A stretch of DNA of 64,000 bases from Camelimonas fluminis (GTDB taxonomy: Bacteria; Pseudomonadota; Alphaproteobacteria; Rhizobiales; Beijerinckiaceae), in assembly GCF_014656355.1 (NCBI RefSeq), contig NZ_BNCG01000001.1:497438-561437 (forward strand). The letters run 5' to 3'. Made by a program: the position numbers and the translations under genes. Of this stretch, positions 1 to 11,000 are shown in pieces (the first letter of the stretch is position 1; the number at the start of each line of letters is the position of its first letter). The notes under the pieces were generated by a model, which saw only the letters and a program-made list of their open reading frames with translations, made no database searches and had not been told where the DNA came from.

Positions 1-196
1 GGTTGCAATCCGGCTGCTGGACCTGGGATTTGGTATATTCTATGCAGGATTTCGGGCGGCGGGCATCGGGCGGGCGCTGGCTTCGCCGGAGGGAGGTTTC
101 CCTCCCGGCAAGTGCGCGCTCCAGACCGCTCCGGACGCATATGCCTGTCAGATAATGCCTGTAACGGGCGAGATGACGCCCCTGGGAGGAAACAAC

Positions 197-697
197 ATGA
201 CCAATGCAGCAGCCCGCACGGACAATTCAGGTGAAAACAGGGTTGAGCTGACGCCCGACGAACTGGAAGCCATGGTCGGCAAGGAAGTCGGCGTGTCGCG
301 CTGGATCGAAGTCGACCAGAAGCGCATCGACCAGTTCGCCGACGTGACTGAGGACTGGCAGTTCATCCACGTTAATCCGGAAGCCGCGGCGAAGACGCCG
401 TTCGGCTCGACCATCGCCCACGGTTTCCTCACCATGTCGCTGATGGTGCCGATGTCCTATGAGGTGCTGCCCGGCATCAAGGGCCGCACCATGGGCGTGA
501 ACTACGGCCTCGACAAGCTGCGCTTCCTTGCGCCGGTCAAGTCGGGCAAGCGCGTGCGCGGCCGCTTCGTGCTCAAGGAGTTCACCCGCAAGTCGCCGAC
601 CCAGGTGCTGCTGAAGCATGAGGTGACGGTGGAGATCGAGGGCGAGGACAAGCCGGCCCTGATCGCCGAGTGGCTTGGCATGAGCTTCATCGGCTGA
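197..697 (+). CDS. MaoC-like (R)-specific enoyl-CoA hydratase/dehydratase
   Basis: A 166-residue single hot-dog-domain protein of the MaoC/hydratase-2 family. It probably hydrates trans-2-enoyl-CoA to (R)-3-hydroxyacyl-CoA in the cytoplasm. The family motif lies at residues 49-81, with the Asp/His pair at D53 and H58 and an IAHGFL segment after it. I chose the ATG at 197 because GGGAGGA sits six bases upstream; an in-frame ATG at 155 has no such site. An SDR of the MFE-2 type and a thiolase follow on the same strand, which suggests a fatty-acyl-CoA degradation or PHA-related set. The exact substrate length cannot be read from the sequence. Confidence 0.85.
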   Translation: MTNAAARTDNSGENRVELTPDELEAMVGKEVGVSRWIEVDQKRIDQFADVTEDWQFIHVNPEAAAKTPFGSTIAHGFLTMSLMVPMSYEVLPGIKGRTMGVNYGLDKLRFLAPVKSGKRVRGRFVLKEFTRKSPTQVLLKHEVTVEIEGEDKPALIAEWLGMSFIG

Positions 698-979
698 ACC
701 ACGGAAGCGCAAGGTCTGGGGCGCTTCCCTGATGATGGGTCAGGAGGCGTCCTGGCGTCGCTCCTTGACGCGTTCCTCTGGCGCGAGATGGCGCCGGCGA
801 CGCCGGGAGGCGCGTTGGCGGCGTTGCGGCCGCATCTGCATTTCCGGTCAGCAGCGCCACGAAAGCTGATACATGGAGCGTGCCGCTGGCTTTCCGGCCC
901 GCGGCGTGAACCCGGCCGCTGGCGGCGTATGGCTATAGCAACGCCTGATGCGGCGACAGGATCAGGGATCTGAAAGAAG
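698..979. other. Intergenic, with one hairpin
   Basis: No gene is evident. An 8-bp stem (703-710 with 721-728, 10-base loop) follows the MaoC stop codon but has no T-run, so it is at best a weak terminator or mRNA-end structure. Confidence 0.4.
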
Positions 980-1909
980 ATGAGCATCCGTTTTGACAAT
1001 CGCGTCGCCATCGTGACGGGCGCGGGCAATGGCCTTGGCCGCTCGCACGCACTGGCGCTGGCCGCCCGCGGCGCGAAGGTGATGGTGAACGACTTCGGCG
1101 GCGCCCGCGACGGCACGGGCGGCAGCACGGCGGCGGCGGAGAGCGTGGTGGCGGAAATCGTCGCCGCTGGCGGCGAGGCCATCGCCAATGGCGCCGACGT
1201 CTCCAACATGGCCCAGGTGGAGGCCATGGTCGCGGAGGCAAAGGCCAAATGGGGCCGCGTCGACATCCTGATCAACAACGCTGGCATCCTGCGCGACAAG
1301 ACCTTCGTCAAGATGACCCTCGATGACTTCTGGAAGGTCATCGACGTGCATCTGATGGGCACGGTCAACTGCACCAAGGCGGTGTGGGAGATCATGCGCG
1401 AGCAGAACTACGGCCGCATTCTGGTGACGGCTTCGGCCACGGGCCTCTATGGCAATTTCGGCCAGGCCAACTACGGCGCCGCCAAGGCTTCGATGGTCGG
1501 CCTGATGAACGTGCTGCACCAGGAAGGCGCTTCGAAGAACATCCGCATCAACACCCTGGCGCCTGCGGCGGGCACCCGCATGACCGAAGAGCTGATGGCG
1601 CCGCAGATGTTCGAGCTGATGACGCCGGAGATGATTTCGCCCGGCGTGCTGTACCTCGTGAGCGAGGAAGCGCCGTCGAAGGTCATTCTGGAGGCTGCCG
1701 CGGGCGTCTACGCCCAGACGCGCATCTACCAGACCCGCGGCGCCTATCTGAAGCCGGAAGACAACACGCCGGAAGGCGTGGCGGCGCACTGGGCCCAGAT
1801 CACCAGCCCGGAAGGCCAGCGCGAAGTCAGCGGCGCCGGCGAACAGTCGGCCAACTTCATCACGCTCGCCGCCGCCGCCCAGGGCATCGAGTTGCCGAAG
1901 CGCGGATGA
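980..1909 (+). CDS. SDR family dehydrogenase, MFE-2 (3-hydroxyacyl-CoA dehydrogenase)-like
   Basis: A 309-residue classical short-chain dehydrogenase. The NAD(P) motif TGAGNGLG is at residues 13-20, NNAG at 99-102, and the catalytic Ser/Tyr/Lys are S152, Y165 and K169. The segment after the second strand (VNDFGG followed by a DGTGG stretch) is typical of the dehydrogenase unit of peroxisomal multifunctional enzyme 2, which oxidises (R)-3-hydroxyacyl-CoA. That fits the MaoC hydratase upstream and the thiolase downstream. AAAGAAG precedes the ATG. The length is close to that of the MFE-2 dehydrogenase domain standing alone. Family assignment is firm; the (R)-hydroxyacyl-CoA substrate is inferred from sequence likeness and context. 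Confidence 0.85.
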   Translation: MSIRFDNRVAIVTGAGNGLGRSHALALAARGAKVMVNDFGGARDGTGGSTAAAESVVAEIVAAGGEAIANGADVSNMAQVEAMVAEAKAKWGRVDILINNAGILRDKTFVKMTLDDFWKVIDVHLMGTVNCTKAVWEIMREQNYGRILVTASATGLYGNFGQANYGAAKASMVGLMNVLHQEGASKNIRINTLAPAAGTRMTEELMAPQMFELMTPEMISPGVLYLVSEEAPSKVILEAAAGVYAQTRIYQTRGAYLKPEDNTPEGVAAHWAQITSPEGQREVSGAGEQSANFITLAAAAQGIELPKRG

Positions 1910-2023
1910 GTTTTTCCGCGAAGTCGCCGCGGCTTCGCGGATTGAAGGCGCATCCGTTCAGGGGCAGGGACCAGGGTTCGCTCCGGAATGAACGGGTTTT
2001 GCCCTGAGCGCATGGATGCGCGG

Positions 2024-2055
2024 GAAGCGGGCGCCAGTTGCACAGCGCCCGCTTC
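2024..2055. terminator. Hairpin between the SDR and thiolase genes
   Basis: A perfect 11-bp stem (2024-2034 with 2045-2055) encloses a 10-base loop. No T-run follows, so termination is uncertain. The thiolase gene 95 bases downstream may have its own promoter. Confidence 0.3.
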
Positions 2056-2150
2056 ACCCAAAAGTGCTATAGCGTGACAGCGGAAAAGATGGGAGACGCG
2101 CCGGACGCATCATCCCGCCCGAGATTTCAACGAACTGGAAGGAAGACGCC

Positions 2151-3353
2151 ATGAGAGAGGCTGTAATCGTTTCAACGGCGCGCACGCCCATTGGCAAGGC
2201 CTATCGCGGCGCGTTTAACGACACCCAGTCGCAGGAACTGGGCGGGCACGCCATCAAGCACGCCGTGTCGCGGGCAAAGGTGGATCCGTCCGAGATCCAG
2301 GACGTGGTGATGGGCGCCGCCATGCAACAGGGCGCGCAGGGGCTTAACGTCGCTCGCCAGTCCGCCATGCGCGCCGGCCTGCCGGTGACGGTCGCCGGCA
2401 TGTCGCTCGACCGCCAGTGCGCCTCGGGCATGATGGCCATCGCCACCGCCGCCAAGCAGATCATTTCCGACGGCATGGACGTGGTGGTCGGCGGCGGCCT
2501 CGACTCGATCTCGCTGGTGCAGAACGACAAGCAGAATCACTATCGCGCTCGCGATCCCTGGCTGGTCGAGCACCTGCCGGCCATTTACATGGGCATGCTG
2601 GAAACGGCCGAGATCGTGGGCGAGCGCTACAAGATTTCGCGTGAAGCCCAGGACCGTTACGCCGCCCAGTCGCAGGACCGCACCGCCGCCGCCCAGGCCG
2701 CCGGCAAGTTCAAGGACGAGATCGTTCCGCTCGCCTCGGTCATGAAGGTTCAGGACAAGGTCTCGGGCGAGGTCAAGGACGTCGCCGTCACCCTGGACAA
2801 GGACGAGGGCAACCGTCCTGGCACCAGCTATGAAAACCTGGCGCAGCTGCAGCCGGTGTTCAAGGGCGGCATGGTCATCAAGGAAGGCAAGCACATCACC
2901 GCCGGCAACGCCTCGCAGCTCTCCGACGGCGCCTCCGCCGCCGTGCTGATGGAATCGCGCCTGGCCGAGAAGCGCGGCCTGCAGCCGCTCGGCATCTATC
3001 GCGGCATCGCCGTCGCCGGTTGCGAGCCGGACGAGATGGGCATTGGCCCGGTGTTCGCCGTGCCGAAGCTGCTGAAGGCTCACGGCCTGAAGGTCGAGGA
3101 CATCGGCTTGTGGGAGCTGAACGAGGCTTTCGCCGTTCAGGTGCTGTATTGCCGCGACCAGCTCGGCATTCCGGATGAGCTGCTCAACGTCAACGGCGGC
3201 GCCATTTCTATTGGCCATCCTTACGGCATGTCGGGCGCCCGCATGGTCGGCCACGCGCTGATCGAGGGCAAGCGCCGCGGCGCCAAATTCGTCGTCTGCA
3301 CCATGTGCGTCGGCGGCGGCATGGGCGCGGCCGGCCTGTTCGAAGTGGCCTGA
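2151..3353 (+). CDS. Acetyl-CoA acyltransferase (thiolase)
   Basis: A 400-residue thiolase of normal family length. The acylated cysteine is C90 in DRQCASGM, the catalytic His is H356 in [11 protein letters not shown], and the second cysteine is C386 in the C-terminal CVGGGMG. It should cleave 3-ketoacyl-CoA with CoA to acetyl-CoA plus a shortened acyl-CoA, or run in reverse. GGAAGGAAG lies just upstream of the ATG. Together with the MaoC hydratase and the MFE-2-like SDR it could complete the last three steps of a beta-oxidation spiral through (R)-intermediates. Degradative and biosynthetic thiolases cannot be separated from motifs alone. A strong terminator follows. Confidence 0.92.
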   Translation: MREAVIVSTARTPIGKAYRGAFNDTQSQELGGHAIKHAVSRAKVDPSEIQDVVMGAAMQQGAQGLNVARQSAMRAGLPVTVAGMSLDRQCASGMMAIATAAKQIISDGMDVVVGGGLDSISLVQNDKQNHYRARDPWLVEHLPAIYMGMLETAEIVGERYKISREAQDRYAAQSQDRTAAAQAAGKFKDEIVPLASVMKVQDKVSGEVKDVAVTLDKDEGNRPGTSYENLAQLQPVFKGGMVIKEGKHITAGNASQLSDGASAAVLMESRLAEKRGLQPLGIYRGIAVAGCEPDEMGIGPVFAVPKLLKAHGLKVEDIGLWELNEAFAVQVLYCRDQLGIPDELLNVNGGAISIGHPYGMSGARMVGHALIEGKRRGAKFVVCTMCVGGGMGAAGLFEVA

Positions 3354-3404
3354 TTTTCCGCTTGCCGGGCGTCCCCGGGACGTCCGGCGACAGGGAATGC
3401 TTCT

Positions 3405-3436
3405 GGCGCCGGCCTGGCAGGGCCGGCGCCTTTTTT
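3405..3436 (+). terminator. Rho-independent terminator of the thiolase gene
   Basis: A perfect 10-bp GC stem (3405-3414 with 3421-3430) with loop TGGCAG is followed by six T residues. Confidence 0.95.
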
Positions 3437-3461
3437 GTTGCCGGTTTCCACGCCTGTTTCG

Positions 3462-3568
3462 CTGGAGCAATTCCCGATCTACATGGATCGGGGATTGCTC
3501 CAGTTTCCCTTATTTTGAGCGCATTCTGATCGACCAGACGATTCCGTCTGGTCGATCAGAATGCGCTC
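3462..3568. repeat. Composite palindromic repeat, copy 1 (best preserved)
   Basis: Two adjacent palindromes form one element. Module 1 (3462-3503) pairs 18-base arms around a six-base loop with one mismatch and contains GGAGCAATTCCCGATC. Module 2 (3517-3568) is a perfect 24-bp stem, starting GAGCGCATTCTGATCGACC, around the four-base loop ATTC. The modules are joined by a pyrimidine-rich link (TTTCCCTTATTTT). Related copies lie near 16.8, 27.7, 44.0 and 45.8 kb, always between genes. Confidence 0.9.
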
Positions 3569-3670
3569 CAGCCTGCTTGCCAGAGCCAGTCTGCGGTGGG
3601 ATCGTCGGCGTGGAGCTGGAATGCGGGGTTTTCGCGCCGCTCCGGGTCATGACGCGCAAGGAGAGCCACC

Positions 3671-4234
3671 ATGAGCGGAACGCCGCTGGACATCGATCCG
3701 CAGCCGACCAGGAAAGTCAGTTTCTGGGCGGCGCAGGCGCCTTATGTGATCATGCTGCTGCTGGTGTTCACGGGCATGGTGCTGACCAGCCTGACGCCGG
3801 GCTTTTCAGCGATCTACTGGCAGATCACGGCGGTGGCTTTCGCTGGCGTATGCATCGTCAGCGAGTGGGGCGCGCAGGTCTATCGCAGCGACAAGATTGG
3901 CATGGCGATCCGCCAGGGGGTGCACTGGCTGATCATCGTCATCGCCATGCGCACCCTGTTCTACCACGACGTGATGTCGGCGATGACGCCGATGGCGCTG
4001 GGCCTCGCGGTGCTGGGTCTGCTGGCCATCGGCACGCTGCTCGCGGGCGTGCATCTGGCGTCATGGCAGATCGGCCTGGTCGGCGTGCTGTTGGCGCTCG
4101 CCATCCCCGGCGTCTTCTGGCTGGAGCGGATTTCGCTGCTGCTGACCGCGGCCGCCGTGACGATAGCCTGTATCGCCGGCGTGTATTTCTGGCAGAAGCG
4201 CAAGTCAACGCGTGGAGATTTCGGACAATACTGA
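3671..4234 (+). CDS. Six-TM membrane protein of unknown function
   Basis: A 187-residue hydrophobic protein that I do not recognise. After a polar N-terminus there are about six membrane segments, near residues 25-41, 47-66, 78-100, 106-127, 132-150 and 152-172, and then a short basic tail (QKRKSTR). AAGGAG precedes the ATG with good spacing. It stands alone, with the composite palindrome upstream and a non-coding stretch downstream, so context gives no function. The topology resembles the small membrane subunits of TRAP-type transporters, but I see no diagnostic motif and no periplasmic or large subunit nearby. Confidence 0.7.
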   Translation: MSGTPLDIDPQPTRKVSFWAAQAPYVIMLLLVFTGMVLTSLTPGFSAIYWQITAVAFAGVCIVSEWGAQVYRSDKIGMAIRQGVHWLIIVIAMRTLFYHDVMSAMTPMALGLAVLGLLAIGTLLAGVHLASWQIGLVGVLLALAIPGVFWLERISLLLTAAAVTIACIAGVYFWQKRKSTRGDFGQY

Positions 4235-4614
4235 TGGCGAATTTCCGGCGCGGCGTTCACGGTGGCGTGAAACGTCGCGTTGTGGTGGTGATTGTCCGAA
4301 GGGTATCAATGACATGCTGACTGGATTGCAGCCTGTGAATATGTCCATCCGGCGCACACGAACGGCATAATTTCGCCGGGCGCCCTGCTGTATGTTCATG
4401 GTCGCAGGCAACGTGAAAGCCCGTCTGGAGTTCGGAGCAAAGTCGAGCCGTATCGGATCAGGATTTTGCTTCGCTTTTTCCCAGGTTCGATCTTTCGTGA
4501 GTGACGTTCACTCCACGGGAGGGCGGGGGCAAGTCGGACAGTGGAGGTTTCGCCATGCGGCGGTCCTTTCCCGGACGGGAATCTTGGCGTTGCAACGCAT
4601 CTGGAGGTCAGAAG
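4235..4614. other. Intergenic region before the Gly/Tyr-rich protein
   Basis: No convincing coding sequence in either direction. It probably holds the promoter of the small secreted-protein gene at 4615. I see no clear terminator or repeat. Confidence 0.4.
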
Positions 4615-4950
4615 ATGACAGGATTTCGTACCTTGCTGGTTTCCGCCTGTGCGTCAGTTACGCTGGGCGGCGCTGCAATGGCCATGCCCGCCGCGCCGTC
4701 GCCGATGGATGGGCCGGCGCATGTGGAGCTTGCGGCGCAAGGCTGTGGGCCTGGCTGGGCTCGCGATGGATGGGGCCGTTGTCGCCCCATGGGACGCCCG
4801 GGGTACGGCTATGGTCCGCCGCCCTATGCCTATGGCGCGCCGCCCTATGGCTATGGCGCCCGGCCCTATGGCTATGGATATCGTCCGCCGCCGCCGCGCT
4901 GCTGGTGGCGCACGGACCCGTGGGGTCGCTCGGTGCGGGTGTGCCGCTAG
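4615..4950 (+). CDS. Small secreted GCG/GYG-rich protein
   Basis: A 111-residue protein with an N-terminal signal peptide (about residues 1-23, ending AAMA). The mature part has a GCGPGW..DGWGRC motif, then a GYG/PPY repeat stretch, and a C-terminal RCWW...WGRSVRVCR segment. This Cys-Gly start, Gly/Tyr/Pro middle and Trp/Cys end resembles a widespread family of short, uncharacterised exported proteins in Hyphomicrobiales. I chose the ATG at 4615 because GGAGG lies 7 bases upstream and it puts the signal peptide first; a GTG at 4501 is in frame but adds 38 uncharacteristic residues. Four cysteines could form disulfides. No function can be assigned. Confidence 0.75.
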   Translation: MTGFRTLLVSACASVTLGGAAMAMPAAPSPMDGPAHVELAAQGCGPGWARDGWGRCRPMGRPGYGYGPPPYAYGAPPYGYGARPYGYGYRPPPPRCWWRTDPWGRSVRVCR

Positions 4951-5390
4951 AGCGTTTCAAACGTAGTGGATCTCGGTTCACGCAAAGAAAACGCGTTCAT
5001 TCAGACGAGGAGAACGAACACCCGGTTCAGTATGAACGGATGTTGCTCCGGTGGAGCGAATTTGGCCCCCGCCTTCACATGAACGTGGGGAGCGGATGTC
5101 AAATTCACAAGCTCCCGCAGAAACACAATGGACAATAGATTGTCAGTGACCTGACGATGTCAGGAGCCGGCCAGGAGTTCCTGGCCGGCTTTTTTTTGAT
5201 CCGCACATGCGGACAGCGCGGCGACGCGCAGGGGGCTTCTGGTTTGGGGCGCGCCCGTCCCAGGGCGCCGTCAGCAGCGCGGCAATGGGCGCCAGGCTTG
5301 CGGGCCGATGACGGATGACGGCGGGAACGTTTCGGGCTTATCCTCGCGTCGGCCAGACATACGGGTGAACCAGCAGGAAACGGGTGGGTG
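4951..5390. other. Intergenic region with a terminator
   Basis: Contains the terminator at 5166-5197 and otherwise no gene. The 215 bases between the upstream stop codon and that terminator would be a long 3' untranslated region, or might hide a small RNA; I see no specific support for the latter. Confidence 0.4.
5166..5197 (+). terminator. Rho-independent terminator
   Basis: Perfect 11-bp stem GCCGGCCAGGA (5166-5176) with its complement at 5179-5189, then eight T residues. Confidence 0.93.
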
Positions 5391-6437
5391 ATGCAGACGA
5401 TAGTTCCGGGCGTGATTCACCCCATCATTCAGGCGCCCATGGCCGGGACAGCCACGCCGGCGCTGGCCGCGGCTGTTTCCAATGCCGGCGGCCTTGGGTC
5501 GCTCGGCATTGGCGGCGTCAGCGTCGCCGATGGCGCCAGGATGATCGCGGCGACCCGCGAGCTGACCGACAGGCCATTTAATGTCAACGTGTTCTGCCAC
5601 CGCCCCGCCCGTCGCGACGCCGCGCGCGAGGCGGCGTGGCTGGCATGGCTGGCGCCGCTGTTCGCGGAGTTCGGGGCCGGGCCGCCGACGACGCTGGCGG
5701 AGGTCTATCCCACATTCACCGGCAATGACGCGGCCACCGCCATGCTGCTGGAATTGCGCCCCGCAGTCGTGAGCCTGCATTTCGGTTTGCCGACGACGGC
5801 GCAACTGGCGGCGTTGCGTCAGGCCGGGATCATCATTTTCGCCACCGCCACCAGCGTCGCCGAAGCGCGGGCCCTTGCAGCGGCCGGCGTCGACGCCATC
5901 GTCGCCCAGGGCTATGAGGCCGGTGGGCATCGCGGCGTATTCGACCCGGATGGCGATGATGAACGCCTGACGACTTTCGCATTGATTGGCAAGCTGTCGG
6001 GCGCCGGTTCTCCGCCGGTGATCGCAGCAGGCGGACTGATGGACGGACGCGATATCCGCCGGGCGCTGGAAGCGGGCGCGGCGGCGGCGCAATTGGGCAC
6101 GGCTTTCGTCGGCTGCCCGGAATCGGCGGCGGGCGCCGGATATCGCAAGGCGCTGGCCAATGCGGGACGCGACGCCACCACGATGACCTGCGCCATCTCG
6201 GGCCGGCCGGCGCGGGGGCTGATCAACCGTCTGGTCCGCCATGGCGCCGCGACCGGCGCGCCGCCCCCCGCCGACTACTCGCTGACCTATGACGTGACCA
6301 AAAAGCTGTTCGCTTTGGCCGCGGCTCGCCATGCCGATGGCTTCGGCGCCTGGTGGGCGGGCACGGCTGCTCACCGCGCCCGCGCTTTGCCGGCGGCGGA
6401 ACTGATGCAGATGCTGCTGGCTGAAATGGAGGCGTAG
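5391..6437 (+). CDS. Nitronate monooxygenase (2-nitropropane dioxygenase family)
   Basis: A 348-residue FMN-dependent TIM-barrel protein. It would oxidise alkyl nitronates such as propionate-3-nitronate in the cytoplasm, a detoxification role. The N-terminal IQAPMAG segment, the GGLGSLGIGG stretch and the AQGYEAGGHRG motif with the family's catalytic His (H180) are all present, and IAAGGLMDG plus GTAFVGCPES form the phosphate-binding end. A GTG at 5388 precedes the ATG at 5391 directly, so the start may be one codon earlier. It converges on the GTPase gene with 11 bases between. Some members of this fold act as enoyl reductases, so the activity is likely rather than certain. Confidence 0.85.
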   Translation: MQTIVPGVIHPIIQAPMAGTATPALAAAVSNAGGLGSLGIGGVSVADGARMIAATRELTDRPFNVNVFCHRPARRDAAREAAWLAWLAPLFAEFGAGPPTTLAEVYPTFTGNDAATAMLLELRPAVVSLHFGLPTTAQLAALRQAGIIIFATATSVAEARALAAAGVDAIVAQGYEAGGHRGVFDPDGDDERLTTFALIGKLSGAGSPPVIAAGGLMDGRDIRRALEAGAAAAQLGTAFVGCPESAAGAGYRKALANAGRDATTMTCAISGRPARGLINRLVRHGAATGAPPPADYSLTYDVTKKLFALAAARHADGFGAWWAGTAAHRARALPAAELMQMLLAEMEA

Positions 6438-6448
6438 GGAGCATTCGT

Positions 6449-7663
<1,215 letters not shown>

Positions 7664-8018
7664 CCCGGTTATCCAATGTATGTAATGTTATAATATTGCA
7701 TAAACAGAATGACGTTAACCGTCAACGGCGGGGGGAGGCGCGGAGGCAGGCGGCGGGCAAGCAAGCGGACAAGTGGGTGAGCAAGTGGTGAGCAAGCGCG
7801 CTGGCTTTTGCCGGTGTGATGGCTCGCCAGCCTGCGGGGGCAGGCGCCGCCATGCCCACGCGCGTTGCGGCGTCCATGCTTTTTCATCATGGATGAAGGT
7901 TCAGTTTTGCGCGCGCCGTTGTCATCGATGGCCGGATCAGGTCCGGCCACGGCGGGCGGGTCGGGGAGGCCGCGCGAGGCGAAAGGCGCGCGGGATTGCG
8001 CGCCCCCCGGTCTCTTCG
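7664..8018. other. Intergenic region between two minus-strand genes
   Basis: The left 60 bases are the AT-rich promoter and operator of the GTPase gene. The rest is GC-rich and non-coding. A GCGCGC stem near 7988-8006 just beyond the treS stop could help end that transcript, but it lacks a convincing T-run. Confidence 0.4.
7685..7701. promoter_or_regulatory. Putative Zur operator upstream of the COG0523 GTPase
   Basis: ATGTTATAATATTGCAT is an imperfect dyad inside an AT-rich island, 22 to 38 bases before the GTPase start codon. It resembles the alphaproteobacterial Zur box (ATGTTAT..ATAACAT type), and COG0523 genes are frequent Zur targets. Binding is inferred. Confidence 0.5.
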
Positions 8019-11000
8019 TCAGGCCAGGCCGCCATCGCCCTGGTCGATCAGGTCAATGGCGCCCTTGATGGGAATGTGCAGGAAGTCGGGACGGCGCTCC
8101 AGTTCGTGATTGATTTCGTGCAGCGCCTTGGCCAGCAGGCACAGGCGCAGGAGCCGCTCGCGCGCCGTCAGGTCGTGAATCCACAGCGGCGTGTCGCGGA
8201 TGGCGGCGTCGTAGCTTTCGCGGAAGCTGGCGGCGGAGAGATCGCGCCAGCGCCGCGCCGCGGCGACCAGTTCGGCGTCCACATGGGCGATGCGCTGGCT
8301 AACGTTGTGGAGCACCGTTTCGGTGACATAAGAGACCGAACGCAACATGCTGGCCACGTCGCGCATGGGCGTGGTCTTGCGGCGACGCTCGGCCACTGGC
8401 CTGTCGGCGCGTCCCTCGAAATCGACGATGAAGACGTCGGCCCGCTCGATCAGGAACTGCCCCAGGTGCAGGTCGCCGTGGATGCGCGTGCAGATCCCCT
8501 GCGGCGCGGCGCTGGACAGCGCGATGATCAGCTCCAGGCACGCGCCTTCCCGTTCCAGCAGATTGCTGACCAGCAACGCGTTGTCCGCGGCGCTGGCGCG
8601 GGCCGGGCCCGCCTGCTCAAGGAGCTGGCGCAAGCCGGCGAAGGTTTTTGCGGCCTGTTCGTGCGCTTCGCGGGCGATGGCGTCGACATCGGCTCCGGTC
8701 ATGGCGACCGGGGAGAAATCCTGATCGCTGGTCTGCCGCGCCAGGGCCGCGTGCATCTCGCCGACGCGCCGGCCGATGGTGTGGGCGTAGTGGCCAAACG
8801 ACTCGAAGGCCTGCTCGGGCGAGGGGCGATCCTCCACCGGCAATTGCGCCAGATGCTCGATCTCGCGCTGCATCACGCTGGTGGCCACGTCCCAGGCGTC
8901 GCCCTGGTTGCGCACATAGTCCTGCAGCAGGGCCAGGGTGGTTATCGCGCCGTCGGCGGCTACATGGCGGGCGCTGCCGAGATAGCGGGGCGTATGGGTG
9001 AAGCCGGCGACCTCGGTCAGGTAGCGGCACATTTCCTCTTCAGGATGAACCCCCTGCTGCAGGCGCCGGTAGAGCTTCAGCACCATGCGCGAGCCGAGCG
9101 CCATCGAGGTGTTGCTCTGGTCCAGCCGCATGCGCGACAGGTCATGCGGATCCAGTTCCGGCGCATCCTCCAGTCCCGCGCCGCTCCGGAATTCGATGGC
9201 TCCAGCGTGCAGGGTGGGGCGGTGGGCGTTGTCGCGCATGGCCCTGACCATGCCGACGACGAACGCAGGGGCGGCTTCGGCGCCGTATAGCAGACCCATG
9301 CGGGCGCCGCGACGCAGGCGGGCGATGGCGTAGGGCAACAGCGCTTCGTTCTCGCCGCTTTCGTCCACGGCCAGGGGGATGAAAAACTCCTGTTGCTCGC
9401 CGCTGCGAAGGGTGACGTCAACCAGCGACAGCATCAGATTGCCGTCGCCGGCGCCGGGCAACATGGCGACGTCGCGCACCTCGGCGGTGTTGATGCGCCG
9501 GCGCGAGCCCGTGAACCAGCGACGGGTTCCCAGATAGCGCGGCAGGGATTCGCGGGCGAGGGCCTCGCCTTCGCGGCCTTCGAACAGCCCCTGCGGCGCG
9601 CCCGTCAGCACCAGGGTGAACAGTTCAGGCACCGGCCGGGGACCGAAACGGTCGTCGACCACCGCAGCTTCTTCCATGCGGAACCAGTAGAAGCCATAGG
9701 CTGGCAACGTGATCTGGTAGGGCAGATCGCTGACCGGCGGGAACTCCGCGCCGCCGCTCATCTCCACCAGGCGCCAGCCGGCAAATTCCGGCAATTCGAT
9801 CTCGGCGGCCTGGGGCGCGCGCGACAGATTGGCGACGCACAGGATGGTCTCGTCGTCGAAAGCGCGCAGGTAGGCCAGAATCTTGCGGTTGTCTGGATAG
9901 ATGAACCGCATGGAGCCGCGGCCAAAGGCGCGGGTATTGCGGCGCGCCGCCACCATCCGTTTCATCCAGTTGAGCAGGCTGGAGGGATTGCGGCGCTGGC
10001 TCTCCACATTCACCGCGTCGAAGCCATAGACCGGGTCCTGAACCGCTGGCAGCACCAGCCGGGCCGGGTCGGCGCGGCTGAAACCGCCATTGCGGTCCGG
10101 CGACCATTGCATGGGCGTGCGGACGCCGTCGCGATCGCCGAGATAGATATTGTCTCCCATGCCGATCTCGTCGCCGTAGTACATCACCGGCGTACCGGGC
10201 ATGGAGAGCAGCAGGCTGGTCAGCAGTTCAATCTTGCGCCGGTCATTCTCCAGCAGCGGCGCGAGGCGGCGGCGGATGCCGAGGTTGAGGCGCGCCCGGG
10301 CGTCGGCCGCGTAAATGGTCCAGAGGTAGTCGCGCTCCTGCTGCGTCACCATTTCCAGCGTCAGCTCGTCATGGTTGCGCAGGAAAATCGCCCACTGGCA
10401 GTTTTCCGGGATGTCTGGCGTCTGGCGCAGGATGTCGGTGATCGGGCGGCGCTCTTCACTGGCGACGGCCATGTACATGCGCGGCATGAGCGGAAAGTGG
10501 AAGGCCATCTGGCACTCGTCGCCATCGCCGAAATATTTGGCGATGCCTTCTGGCCAGAGGTTGGCTTCCGCCAGAAGCATGCGGTCGGGATAGCGGGCGT
10601 CGATGAAGCTGCGGATGCGCCGGATGACCTCATGGGTGCCGGGCAGGTTGTCGCAACTGGTCCCCTCGGCCTCCACCAGATAGGAGATGGCGTCGAGCCG
10701 CAGGCCGTCGACGCCCATCTCGAACCAGTATTCCATGATCTCGATCACCGCTTCGAGCACGCGGGGATTCTCGAAGTTGAGGTCTGGCTGGTGCGAATAG
10801 AAGCGATGCCAGTAATAGGCGCCGGCGGTGGCGTCCCAGGTCCAGTTGGATTTCTCCACGTCGCAGAAAATGATGCGCGCGTCCTTGTAGCGGTCCTCCG
10901 TATCCGACCAGACATAGAAATCCCGCCAGGGCGAGCCGGGTTTCGCGGTGCGGGCGCGCTGGAACCAGGGGTGCTGGTCCGAGGTGTGGTTGATGACCAG

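Noticed and set aside
3671-4234. TRAP-transporter subunit
   Set aside because: Only hydrophobicity suggests it; no partner genes or motif.
4392-5138. 248-codon frame overlapping the Gly/Tyr-rich protein
   Set aside because: Different frame from the signal-peptide protein, no ribosome site and no likeness; a GC-driven shadow.
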